The notes under the pieces are model-generated. The model worked only from the letters and a program-made list of their open reading frames with translations. It was not told where the DNA came from and did not search any database. The position numbers and the translations under genes are program-made. This document shows, piece by piece, positions 1 through 12,720 of a stretch of DNA of 64,000 nucleotides. The stretch's first letter is position 1, and every line of letters starts with the position of its first letter. The DNA is from Piromyces finnis. Lineage: Eukaryota > Neocallimastigomycota > Neocallimastigomycetes > Neocallimastigales > Neocallimastigaceae. The stretch is from NCBI GenBank assembly GCA_002104945.1, contig MCFH01000031.1, positions 361,501 to 425,500 of the forward strand, written 5' to 3'.

Positions 1-3000
1 AATTCAAATAAATATTTTAGTTTTTATTTATTTATATGCTTATAAAGACAAAAAAATATTAAAATTAAATCAATAAAATATAAAAATAATATAAATAAAA
101 ATATGAAAAACAATTTTAAAAAAATAGAATGAAAATTAAATTAAAAAATGAAATATTAAAAAAAAATAATACTTTTTCATAATTATAATATACATTTACC
201 AATTATTAAATATTAATAATATGATATTTTTATTGATATTTTATTAAATATATCCCATAATTTCACGTTACAAATTAAAATAGTAATTTTTCTTATATTA
301 AATATATTAATATATTTTTCAATTTATTTTTTTTAGTTGTTTACTTTTCATAAAATTCATTTCTATAATTTTTATGGAACACTTTTCATTTCATAGTTAT
401 TTTTTAAACAAAAGTTTTATTACAAAGATATATATTTATTTTCTCCATACTTTGTAATTTTTTTATCATTTATATCATTTACACTTTGGTGTAATCTGAA
501 TATGAAAATTTTTTTTGTTGAGGAATAATATATAATATATAAGGTTGGGTTATATTATAATTTCTATTTTTTAATTATTCCTTATTTGTTTTTGTTTTGG
601 GGTCATTTCATTTATATTATTTTTCATAATATATTATCAATATATAAAAATATTTTTCTAATTTCCTTTTATAGAAAACAATTATTTGCTTGTGTAATGG
701 AAACTTTAAGTATTCCTTTTATGGTTATATTTAATTTTCTTTTTTTATTCTATTTTCTAAATGTAACACTACAAAAAAAAGTGAGCAATAGATAAAAATA
801 AATAAATATATATATTATTAATTTTTTTAATGAATTCAAAAAATAATATCATTAGTAACATTTAACTATTTTTTCGTTTTAATTATTCTTTATTCATTTT
901 TATTAACTCTTTCAACATATTATAATTATTATATTATTTATTTTAAGTTTAGTCTTTTTTATTTCCTATATAGCTTAATCATTCACTTTTACTATATTCT
1001 ATAATAAATAAAATTAAAAATTTTTTAACTAAATATAGTTGGTCCAATGATGTTATTTTAATAATAATTTTAATTTAAAAAATCATTATTATTTATAAAA
1101 AAAGCATTCTGTAACATCTTAAAAGTAAATGAATAAAGGATAATAAATAAATATATTATCAATATCCAATTTCAACAATAAATTATTTACATAACATATT
1201 AACTGTCTATTAATTTTCTTTCATGCTTCTTTCTTTTTTATTTATTTCTTTATCACTTAAGGTCGTTACTGATTATAATTAAACCTTTATTTTTAATTAC
1301 CTCCAATCAATGCATAAAAAATAAAATTAATTAAAAAATTTGGTTCTTTTTTTTTTTTATTTTTCCATAATTACAAAAGATATAAATTAAAAATCGATTT
1401 TAATATATTGTTTTACATTTTATCTAATATAATTTAAAATAATAAAAATAAATAAAAGATAGGTTACATTTTTTAATATTTCATAATAATAATACAAAAG
1501 AAAAAAAAATGGAAAGAATTTGAAGACTTTTTATTAATATTTTATTAGTGAAATATGATTGATAATTATTGTTATACAGAAAAAAAAAAAGATAATAATA
1601 ATAATTATTATTATTTTTTTTTTTATAGATATATTATTGAAATAGATTATTAATAATGCTATTTGATATTTCTATATTATATTATTGTGAATCTTTTTAT
1701 AATTGGAAATAATATATAATTATATTGAAGAAAAGCAATTTCTTTTTTTTATTATAATCAAAGTATGTATAAAATGATTTTTAATTATCATTCAATATTC
1801 ATTTATTATGACATAGTGAATGTAAATTTTCTATATATTTATATTCTTTTTTAAAAATAACATTTATAATTATTATTTTTTCAATTAAGAAAAATTGGTT
1901 AGAATATTATAATATTATTACAATAAAAATAGATTAATTATAAAAGTTGAAATTTATTTAATTTAATATGATTTGTTTATTTAATAATTCTAAAGATTTA
2001 TTAATATAATTATATATTATCTATCTATTTATTTATTTACATTTTACATGCAAAGTAATTAAATTAATATACATAAATAGTATAATAATATATTGGAGTA
2101 ATTTAAAAGTTTTTATTTATTATATATATGTTATTTCAAGTTTATTTATATTATTATTATTACTAATAAAAATAAGAGAAATAAGCTATTTATTTTTTAA
2201 GTAATCATTTTTAATAAATAATAGAAATTTTATTTTTTTTATGGAAAAATTCTATTATTATTAAATGTTAAACTTTCCTTTTTAATAATTTTATATATTA
2301 ATTTTAGAAGAGAAATATAAATACTTTTTAATTTTTTTTATAAAAAAAAAGCAATCTATCTTTTTGCTATATTTGTACATTATTAATAGGATAAACTTTT
2401 TTTTTATTATATAACAATATAATATAATATATTATTTATAACAACAATATTCTTTAAATTTAAATAAATTTTATTTTCCTATAAAAAGAAAACAATTCAT
2501 AAAATAATTTATTTTTGTCATTTATAAATATTAATATATATATATATAAAATCTCGATTATTTATATTTTCTTTAGTAAAATTAACTTTTTTTTTTTTAA
2601 AAAAAAATACAACATATAAAGGTAAAAGGAGGAAGAAATAAAAAAAAAAAAAATCTTTATTTTATAATAACAATTTTTATATAAGCATTTTATTTCATGT
2701 ATAAAAGGTTTTTTTTTTTAAAAAAAAAAATAAAAATGATTTATTAACTATACACTTTATTATATTTTATAGAATTAAAATAGACTAAGATTGAATATAT
2801 TACATCACTTTTATATACAATATACCTTGAATAATTTCATTTATTTAATATGATATATACCCGAATTAATTAAAAAAAAAAAAAAAAAAAAAAGTAATGT
2901 ATTTTAGATATATTAGTTTAAAAGTTGGATTATAGTAATTCTTATTATTAACATATCAAACCATTTTTAAAATTATAACAATCTTTATAATTTGTGATTT

Positions 3001-3153
3001 GGTGATTTTCAAATTATTAGATAACAATATTATTTAATATTACATACTACAAAAAAAAAAAAAAAAGAGGAAAAGAATTTTTTTTATAAAATATAGTGAT
3101 AAACCAATATATTTTTTTTTTAAAAAGTTATAAATATTGTCAATGTCAATGTC
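1..3153. other. AT-rich intergenic region
   Basis: I see no gene here. The sequence is almost entirely A and T with short homopolymers and several T(n)A(n) junctions (2587-2607 and 2709-2730). A 69-codon open frame at 586-795 is Phe/Ile/Leu-rich, as expected of translated AT-rich noise, and has no splice partners. The last few hundred bases before 3154 presumably hold the promoter and leader of the next gene, but no specific element is identifiable. Confidence 0.7.
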
Positions 3154-5934
3154 ATGCATTCAAATACCAAAAAATATTCGCCTGTAAAAATACTTGCTAT
3201 TCTTTTTTCACTCTTATTAACAATTGAGATTTCAATAAATTATTTTTCTTCTTCATCTATTCATTTTTTACGTATTCGTAAAATCGAAGATGAATCAGTA
3301 GATGTTAAAACAATAAAGGAAATAGGAGATAGTAATAAAGATCAATATATAAATGGTAATAATGGTAATCAAATAGATTATTATGATAATATTACAAAAT
3401 ATTCTTCAGCTAGTACTTCAATTCTGTCGTACATAAACGATAATTGTAATTATTGTGTAAATACGCAATTCTTTGAAAATTATTATCATAAGTATTGCCC
3501 TTACCAACCATCGGATTTAGACCAAATAGATTATTGCCAATATTTTTACTTAAGATTGATAAATGAATATTCATTTCCAACGCTTTTATCATCTATACTT
3601 ACCCTCATTTCAGGTAAAATGAATTCTTTGAAACTAACTATTAACAATCAAAGTAAATTATTAATACCACCAAATTCAAAATGCTATAAAATACAGAAAC
3701 AAACTCCAAGATATGGTGCATCATATCATACCCCAAAATTTTCTGCACCGCAAAAGAAATATTCTTTTCATACCTATACTTCACCAAGAGATAAAATAAA
3801 GATTCGGACTAATAATTTTAATTTACTTTATAGACGTATTGGTGAAACTCAGGAGTATCTAAGTGAATATTATGAAAATATTACTATTTTAACTTCAAAA
3901 AATCTTATTTGTATTAATACTAGATCAAAAGAACCTTTTACAATAGATTTTAGAAATATACTTTTGAATATTAATACAAACCAATCTAAAAATAATAATG
4001 ATTTACATATTGTAAAAAATAAAAATAAAAAAATCACACTTTCAAACGATATACCCAAAACTCCATTGAATAAGGAAAATACTAATGATTCACTCAATCA
4101 AAACAATAAACTCTCCCTTATTCTTCATCTATTGTTTTCGGGAAGTACAACAAATTGGGTGGTGAATTTAATTATGACATTGATTAAAGGATCATTGATT
4201 TTATATCTAATTAATATTGTTAAAGTAAGTTTGATTATATATTTAATTTAAATTTAAACACATTTTATTTTTATAAATCATATATTTTATTAATCATAAA
4301 TAATTTTTATGATATATTAATATTTATATATCTTAATTATTATTACTTTGTGATATATAATTTTGTAATAATTTTATAATTTGTAATTATTATTGAATAT
4401 AATTTATTATTATAATTATTATTATTAATAATATTAATCATAAATTAACATTTTTTTATTATTAAATATATTATTAGATTAATGAAAATAAGAAGAATAA
4501 GAATTCATTAGAGAATGGTAAAAATAAAAGTAAAAATGGTAGTAAAAATAATAGAAATAAAAAATCTCATCAAAATAAAATTACGGATGATTATGTAGAA
4601 GTTTCGAAAAAACTATCAAAATTAACAAAAGATCAAAAAATTAAAAAAGTTCGATCGAAGAAGGGCGAGAAAAAGAATATTCATAAAATAAATTCAAATT
4701 GTCCAGGTAGAGATTCTTCGAAACGAATGTCTATAAAATCTCTTAGAGATTTTGTAAATGCTACAAAATCAGCTTCATCTGATTCTCAATCAACTTCAAC
4801 AAAAAATCACCCTTCTTCAATGAATAATGGTTTTAAGGATAAAAATAAAAATCATATTAAAATAACTATGGAAAAATTAAAATCAATTACAAGTAGTCTT
4901 ACTATTAAAACAAAGATATTTATTCGTGTAATGCATATCATTAAAAATTTTATTTCATCAATTATAGCAATTCCTATGTCACTTTCTAATTTTTTGAAAG
5001 CTTCAAAAATAACATCAATAGATGTAATTTTATCGAATAATAGAAATCTAAAAGAAAATATTGATGATAAAAAAGCAAAAGATATTATAACAAGTCAAGA
5101 TAATAAAAATAAAAAAGAACATCGTAATGATATGAAAAACAAAGAAACTCAGCTAAAAAGTAATACAAGTAATAAAAGTAATTCTATTAAAGATCAAAAT
5201 TGTTCAATAGAATCCACAAAAAAGCAAAAGCATAAACAAAAATTAAAATTAAACAAAAATCAAAATGTAAAATATGTTGAACAATTTAATGAAAATCTTA
5301 ATATAAATACCTTAAAAAAAGATAATTTGAATGTTGAAGAGGAAATTCAACACGAATATAAGAATGAAGGAAATATAGATTTATCTAAAGATAAAAAAAC
5401 ATTGCATGATTCAGGAATATTTATCTCAAAGTTTGATTTTACAAAATCAGCAGAAAAAATCCAAAAATCTAAATCCGAACAAAAATTAGTTGATAAAGAA
5501 AATAATATGAAAAATAATGAGAAAATATCCAATAAAAATGATAAGAAAAAATCAATTTCAAAATTAACTACTAGTATTTCTGATGTCAGGATAACTTCTT
5601 CAAATATCAAAAATTCAAAAATAGAAGAAAATGAGATAATAATGAAAGAGTCAGTGAAATCAACAAAAACATCAAAAAAAAATAAAAAAAATAGGAAACA
5701 ATCCTTTTCATCAAATCAACTGGAAAGAAACAAAATTGATACTCCACTATCATCAGTTCTAACTGTATCATCAATTTTAACAACAAAACCATCTAATTCA
5801 CCATCATCATTAACTACAACATCATTGCAAAAGTCTATTCCAGAAGCACCATCATTAAAAATAAATGCAAATTCTATTAGACATAATTTAGAAAAAAATA
5901 AACAGTATAATTCTTTATCAAGTGAAAAGGTAAG

Positions 5935-5969
<35 letters not shown>

Positions 5970-8900
5970 TTTAAAAAATATTTCAAAATACAAAACAAAT
6001 AGTTTTTAAAAATAAATTTAATTTTTTTTTTTTTTTTATGTTATTTATTAGAATGAAGAATCAAGAAACAATAATGTTGAAAAGAATGAACAAATACATG
6101 AAATAAATAATTTAGATGTCTTAAGAAATAATAATAAAACAGAATTTAAGGAGAATAAAGGTCCTATTATAAATGATAACAAAAATGAGGAAATTGAAAT
6201 AGAATGTAATAATCGAGAAATTGTTCTTAACAATGTTGAAATACTCAATAATAATAGTAAAAATAAAAATGATAACAATAATTTAAATACTGAAAAACAT
6301 AATCATAATATTTTAAAAGATATTAATACCAAAGGTCTCAATAAATTAGATAATCTTATTAAGAATATTATTACTAATAAGAATCCTCATTATCAACATT
6401 ATAAATCAGATGAATTTTCACAAGAATTACCAGATAAAGAAATGAAAGATGAAAATACTACTGAAAATATTACATTGAACTATTGTGAAGAAGGTATATT
6501 ATTAATAATTAATTTTATTTGAAAATAAACTTATGCACTTTTTTTAAATTTATTGAATTTAATTTTCATATCTAATTTATGTCTTTATTAATAATTAAAT
6601 TGTATGTATGTATATAAAAATAGAATATAATAATGATGAAAGTGAACAAATGGACACAAATCAATTAAATAATTATAGTAAAGAAATAATGACCTTAAGT
6701 AGTTCGAACATATCAATAGATGATTTAAATAAAAATTTAAGAAATATTTTAAGCATTGATTCATACAATTCTGTAAAAATGCAATATGATTCTGAAAAGG
6801 ATAAAAATAATAATATTAGTGATAGTCAAGCCATTAAAGAAAATAAAAAAGTAAAAAAAATGCCTATCAAAAATGAAGCCATATTAAATGATGAGAATTC
6901 AAGTGTTGAACTTAATAATAAAAAATCAAAAGGTTTGAAAGTTTTAGTAACTAAAAGTGAAAAGAATTATAAAGAATCAAATTCCATGGAATCTTTTGTA
7001 GAAGGAAATTTAGACAGTAAAAATTATAAAAAGGATAAAAACAACAACAGAAATAATTTGAGTAAAAGTTCAAGTAATGATTATTTTGTTAATTTAGTAG
7101 CATCTACAAAAAAGAAGGTAAATTCTAGTACATGAATAAATGGATTATAATAATAATTATTTAATTATAAAATCGTAATTTGACTTGTATAAATAATTAA
7201 TAAGTTATTTTTCTTTTTTTTTTTTTTTTTTTTAATTACATTATTTGAATATATATTTTTTAATAGAAGAAAAAAGAAAATAAAAAATCTTTTGAAAATA
7301 TTAAAATTAAAGGGCATAAACATTCTTCTCCTATTATTTCAAATACACTTTCTTATTCCTCTTCACCTCCAAATCAAAAAAACATTTATTGCCATAAGAA
7401 ATCATGTTCCGCTAGTACTTATAGTGGTTCATATAAAAACATTGAGAGCTTAAATAGTAAGTATAGTAACGCAGTAGATAACTACAAAGTGTGGTCACAT
7501 TCCCCAGGAAATATTGGTCGTAGTCATTCCTATAATAATTCGTTATTGAATAGTAATTCATCAGAAAGTAGTGATATTTCTTTAGAAGGCATTCATAACA
7601 AATATTCGACAAATAAAATTAGTCCTTCAGTAAATAATAATAAAATAATGGAAAATAAAAATGATATTTTATCAGTAGGTCTTTCCTCTTTTGCAACTAC
7701 ACCATCAAGATCCTCTAGTTATAGGAGTAATAAAAGTAATAAATCTTGGAATGAAGAGCATCAATCCTCCAATGTTCCTTCAAGAGTTGATTCGGTACAC
7801 AATTTCTTAATAAGAAATAATCTTCCTTCACTAAATGATAATGGTGTTGATGATTTAACTAGATATTTCATTAATAGTTATAATAGTATTAACAATAGTA
7901 GTAATAATAATACAACAAAAAATAAAAAGCCATCCTCAAAAAATTCCACACCAGAATTAATTGATGGTAAACATTTTACAAATTCAAATTATATATCAAC
8001 AGATAAAAATCCAAAGTTAGCAGCTATTGAGGGACATAATAATAATCAAAACCATCTTATTTCTAATTATTACTTCATGTTAAATAATCAATATCCTTCT
8101 TCAAATAATACATTAATAACACCTCCAATTCCAATGGCATCACTTAATGAATCATCTCTCTATAGTACTTCAGCTATAAATTATAGAAACACATTAAACT
8201 ATTCTAATATATCTGCTATTTCTAATACTACTAGTACTTCGAATAAAAATTTCGATTTTAAACTATTAAAAGAATTATCTTCAGTAAAACAAAATCAATT
8301 GTCTTCATTACCTCTCACAAACTCGAGTTTAAATGATACTGAAAGTTTAAAGGATACTTTTAATTATGATTTAAAAGATATTGATTTAGAGCAAGAAAGC
8401 ATTTTATCTTCTAGTAATGAAGAGGATGATGTTCAAAAAGAAAAGAGTTTAGACGATAATAAGAAAGAAAGAAACCAGTTTTCTAATACTGATAACGATG
8501 ATGATGATCAAAAAGATAAAGAGAATAGTAATAATAAAAATAGTGATAATAAAATCAAATCAAAAAATGTTGCTAAAAATGCAATAGATAGTAATATTAG
8601 TTTATTTGATTCTTTATTAGATAAAGCGCAACAATCTGCAAGTAGAGATAAATCTAATATTCTTTCGATTCCAACAGAATTGAAAGAAAAAAATGAAGTT
8701 AATAATAATGATGATTTTAATAATAAAGGATCATCTTATAAGTTGAAACCACATCCACCTCTCAAGATGGAACAAAAAACTCAAGACCAAGAGGCGATAA
8801 ATACTGGTTCTGATATAGAAAATACAGACATGTTAAGGTACAGTTGTAATTATTCATCAAGTAACTATTCTTTCCCTACTACTACTGCTGCTGCTACTGC

Positions 8901-10167
8901 TACTACTACTACTACCACGACCAGTTACAATATTTTTTCCAATAATGTTTATTCTCCATTTAATACTGGGTTCAATCTCAACTATAGTAACAATCCATTT
9001 ACTAATAGAACTACGGATACTTCTGGTTCTGGTAATGCAAATATCAATTATATATCTTCCATTCAAGGATTTTGTTCTTTTCCCACAAATTCTTACCAAC
9101 AGCAATCCCAAAAGAATGTTTCATTAGATAAAAAAATAAAGAACCACTATCCTATATTTGAGGATAATCAAGCTGAGGAAAAAGATGAATCATTAGAAGG
9201 AAAAAATAATAAAACAAATGTAGAATTGAATGAAGAAGGAAAAGAAGAAGAAAGTGATAAAGAAATAAAAGACATAAATAAAGATTCAAAAGATAAAAAA
9301 GTTCTGAATGGTCAAATGAATCAATGGAATAGTTCATATTCCAAAAATGAAATGAATCCATTTTACAATTATAATAATATCGGTTTTAATTCTCTTTCTA
9401 TAGCTTCAAATACACCATCCACATCTTTATCAACTACTTCAATACCAACTAGTTCTTCTAATGGAAAAATGTCTTCTAGAATGACACCTCTTATTCATTC
9501 TCAACTTAATTCATTTTATTCAACACCTTCTTTAAATTATTCTGATATTGGTTTACCGCCAACTCAACCAACATCTTCTCAGTCATTATCTTCAGTAACG
9601 AAAGCAACAACAACAGCAACACTTAATACAAAAACTTCAAGTATCATTACACCTATTGGTTGTTCCTCATATTCTACTACAACATCAGAATTAGATCCAC
9701 TTTCTTTTTTTTCTATGACCTCATCCTCTTCATTCTTAACTACACCTTCTCCTTCTCTTTCAACCTTTAAAATGACAACTCAAGTATCATCAAATCCTCA
9801 ATCTTTATCTTCCCATTGTTCACCATCAAACTCACAATGTCAAATTTCTACTCTTCCTTCATGGAAGAATAATTTTAGCAATTTCAATTATTCATCGACA
9901 AATTCCAAAACTTCTTCTTTTCTTTCTACTTCGGATAATCTTCTTAAACCACAAAGTTATCCTCTTTCATCCTATTCTATTCATGATCATGGATTTAATA
10001 CAAATAATAATATTCAAATTAATACTTATGATAAAGATCAAATGAATCAACAAAACTCTATTGATATCACTACTACTACCCTTGTAAATCCTACAAATAT
10101 TGATAATAATGTCATCACTGATGAAGTGAAGAACAATGACCATAATGAATCTGAAGAAGAAAAATAG
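3154..10167 (+). CDS. Large Asn/Ser-rich protein with N-terminal signal-anchor, five exons
   Basis: Five exons, 3154-4224, 4478-5929, 6052-6493, 6624-7117 and 7267-10167, join in one frame to give 2119 residues ending in TAG. All junctions are GT-AG and phases agree (0,0,1,0). Residues 10-31 are hydrophobic (KILAILFSLLLTIEISINYF) and can act as a signal peptide or type II anchor. The end of exon 1 (about residues 318-356) is a second hydrophobic stretch. The rest is Lys/Asn/Ser/Asp-rich low complexity, with a short Thr/Ala run near 8880-8920 and a Ser/Thr/Pro-rich C-terminal third. I recognise no domain. Frame retention over 2119 codons argues strongly that it is translated. It may be a surface or secretory-pathway scaffold, but that is a guess. 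The ATG at 3154 follows an in-frame stop-rich leader; an upstream ATG at 3143 is out of frame. Confidence 0.75.
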
Positions 10168-10410
10168 AAGTATTATTTAAAAAAAAAAAAAAAAAAAATT
10201 CATAAAAAAATTTCATAAAAAAAAATAATAACAGAAAAATAATTAGAATAAAAAAACTTTTTAAAACATCTTTGTTGATAATAAAAGACAGTAGAAGTAG
10301 AATCAAATAAACTTTTTAATATATACTATTATAATAAATATTAATAAAAAAATTTTTTTTTTTTGTTATGACATGTCGTCTCGTTTTTTATTATTTAAAA
10401 TTATTAATGT

Positions 10411-10455
10411 TTTTTGTTATTGTTATTGTTATTGTTATTGTTGTTGTTGTTGTAG
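10411..10455. repeat. GTTATT / GTT short tandem repeat
   Basis: Four or more copies of the hexamer TTATTG run directly into five copies of GTT. It lies downstream of the Asn-rich gene and is not inside a supported exon. Confidence 0.8.
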
Positions 10456-11196
10456 AAAATATGTATGTATATCTCTGGGATAAAACTTTTTACAAATGCA
10501 ATGGCTAAATTTCTATTATTTTTTTAACAAATAAAATTTTTACATCACTAATGGGTGTCTTTTTCTTTAATGAAATATATCAAGACTCAAAATTTCTTAT
10601 AGCGTTGCAAATAATATTTTTATTCCTATAAATGATTACCATTATAATTTTTGATTATTAACAAATTCTTTTAAAAATTCAAAAATCAAAAAAAAAAAAA
10701 AAAAAATTAAAATATAATCCCATATTATTATGTTAGAAGTGTTTAAAATATTTTTACGTTATTTATTATTATTACTTAAATATATGTAATATATTTTTTT
10801 TTTTTTTTTTTTACTTTTATATATTATAAATTATATTAGATAGAATACTATAAAAAAAGTTACATTGATTAAAAAAAAAAAAAAAAAAAAACTTTTGTAA
10901 CAATATGAAATATATTTCTGTTTATGTATATTTGCTTATTAGATAAATCATAAAAAAATTGACTCGCTTATTATTTTATATTACTTTTTTTTCTTTTTTC
11001 CTTTCTTACCTTGATTCAATTATATTATATATATACATAATTAGAATATACAATATTATTTTGGTAAAGAATAATATATACATATATTTATAAATCGCTT
11101 TGTCATATATGTATTATATATTGAATAAAGAATTAAAATAAATATGAATTATTATATATATATATTATTTTGGTATTGAGAATTAAATATAAAGGA

Positions 11197-11197
<1 letters not shown>

Positions 11198-11260
<63 letters not shown>

Positions 11261-11262
11261 TT
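11198..11262. repeat. ATT microsatellite, about 21 copies
   Basis: An uninterrupted ATT run ends about 25 bases before the DnaJ stop codon (minus-strand gene), so it would lie in that gene's 3' UTR as AAT repeats. Confidence 0.9.
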
Positions 11263-11286
11263 GGTTACAATTAAAAATATTTAAAT

Positions 11287-12645
11287 TTAATTTGTGGTAC
11301 TAATTGGGAAATTAGTTGTTGTAGAATCTGGATCTGGTTTAACTGCACTAAAAACTTCACCAATGGCTAATAAGGCATCGGCTCTTCTGCGACGTAATTC
11401 TGATGATACATTAGTATCAAAAAGAACATTATCACATACTTCACGGAGTACACTCTCAATTTCAAGTTTAGAACCACGCCATACGGTTTCCATACCCTTA
11501 TTAGCAGCTTCAAATTCTAATTGAACTTTACGCTCTTGATCTTCTGGTGAAAGCATATTTTCATTCTTTTCAGCTTCTTGTAATTTATTAAAACTTTGTT
11601 GAAGATCAATAGCAGTTTTTAAAGTACCTACTGTTTCTGAAAAAATGTGACCTTTTTCACGCATTAAACCTGTAAATTTAGAAGTGTAACCAAAAAGTTT
11701 ACGGTGAATGGCACCATTATCCACTTCATATTGTGCTAAAGCTTGTTCTGCTTTGTTTCTATAGATATAACCAATGGTATGTAAAATTTCTACACCATAA
11801 TTTTCTTTCTTTAATTCTTCTGATTCTGTTTTCATAATATCTTTGAGAATAGACATTGCTTTACAAGATACCTCCTTTACATCAATATTCATTTCCTTAT
11901 TAATATTATCATCTAATGGGAATGAATGGGTATAAGTACTAAGACGTTCTACTAATTTTGTAGAAAGAGTTTCAACACGCTTTTCACGTTCCAAATGTTT
12001 TTTCCTAAGATCTTCTTCGGTTTCAGCTTGTGTTTTTGTTGATGGATCAGCAGCAGCACCCGAAAGATCATTGAAAATAGAAATGTCACCAATAAGGTCA
12101 GAAAATTTTTCACCACCAAAAGTTTGTTTAAAGAATTCAGATGGATCACTAAATATATCCATATTGGCATCTGATTTACCATATTTATTGTAATTAGCAC
12201 GAAGGTCTGGATCTGAAAGGATTTGGTAGGCTTCTGAAACCTTTTTGAATTTTTCACCTGCTTCAGCATCATTTAAATTTTTATCAGGGTGATATTTTAA
12301 TGCCATTACACGATAAGCTTTTTTAATTTCAGCTTGTGTAGCAGTAGGTTTAAGTCCTAATATATCATAATATTCCATATCTGCTGGTTGTTCATCTGTT
12401 CCCATCTTACCACCAAAAAAGGCATTTGCAGAAGGTTTTGAGGTACTTTCAGTACGTGATTTAGATTTTGTTGTTTCTGGTTTGGTGGTATTAATTGTAC
12501 GGCAGAAACAACAACTAACTTTTACAGTATCACCAGTAGTAAATCTATTATCATAAGTATATTCTACTGTACGTTTACATGCTTCACAAATTAATTTTTT
12601 AGTGAATTGTGGATCTCTTGATTCTAAAGCTGTAGAAAATTCCAT
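11287..12645 (-). CDS. DnaJ (Hsp40) protein with C-terminal X-type region and N-terminal Cys motif
   Basis: Single exon, 452 residues. A J-domain spans about residues 91-156, with the HPD motif at 119-121 (YHPDKN) followed by the usual helix ([16 protein letters not shown]). This is the part that stimulates Hsp70 ATPase. Residues about 205-400 match the DnaJ-X region of the fungal Caj1/Djp1 type, which is helical and charged (for example [10 protein letters not shown] and [15 protein letters not shown]). Djp1 assists peroxisomal import and Caj1 acts at membranes in yeast; which role applies here is unknown. Unlike yeast Caj1, which begins with the J-domain, about 90 residues precede it, including CEAC (20-23) and CCFC (45-48), a possible zinc ribbon. 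There is no Gly/Phe region or standard DnaJ zinc centre. GC content is visibly higher than the flanks. Confidence 0.95.
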   Translation of the reverse strand: MEFSTALESRDPQFTKKLICEACKRTVEYTYDNRFTTGDTVKVSCCFCRTINTTKPETTKSKSRTESTSKPSANAFFGGKMGTDEQPADMEYYDILGLKPTATQAEIKKAYRVMALKYHPDKNLNDAEAGEKFKKVSEAYQILSDPDLRANYNKYGKSDANMDIFSDPSEFFKQTFGGEKFSDLIGDISIFNDLSGAAADPSTKTQAETEEDLRKKHLEREKRVETLSTKLVERLSTYTHSFPLDDNINKEMNIDVKEVSCKAMSILKDIMKTESEELKKENYGVEILHTIGYIYRNKAEQALAQYEVDNGAIHRKLFGYTSKFTGLMREKGHIFSETVGTLKTAIDLQQSFNKLQEAEKNENMLSPEDQERKVQLEFEAANKGMETVWRGSKLEIESVLREVCDNVLFDTNVSSELRRRRADALLAIGEVFSAVKPDPDSTTTNFPISTTN

Positions 12646-12680
12646 TTTATTATAATTTAATTATTTTTATAAAATAAAAA

Positions 12681-12714
<34 letters not shown>

Positions 12715-12720
12715 AGCTAT
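12646..12720. repeat. Poly(dA:dT) tract in the DnaJ leader
   Basis: A near-pure A run of about 35 bases (T on the coding strand) lies within 70 bases upstream of the DnaJ ATG. Poly(dA:dT) tracts are nucleosome-depleting promoter elements in fungi; that role here is inferred. Confidence 0.6.

Larger units (their letters stand above)
10168..11286. other. Intergenic spacer between convergent genes
   Basis: This stretch separates the ends of two convergent genes and so holds both 3' ends. It contains a GTTATT/GTT repeat (about 10411-10455), several poly-A/poly-T runs and a long ATT microsatellite. The part at 10456-10620 has slightly higher complexity than the surroundings and may be 3' UTR. No gene is seen. 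Confidence 0.6.

Noticed and set aside
586-795. 69-codon open frame
   Set aside because: Phe/Leu/Ile/Tyr-rich as expected from AT-rich noise; no domain and no plausible exon partners.
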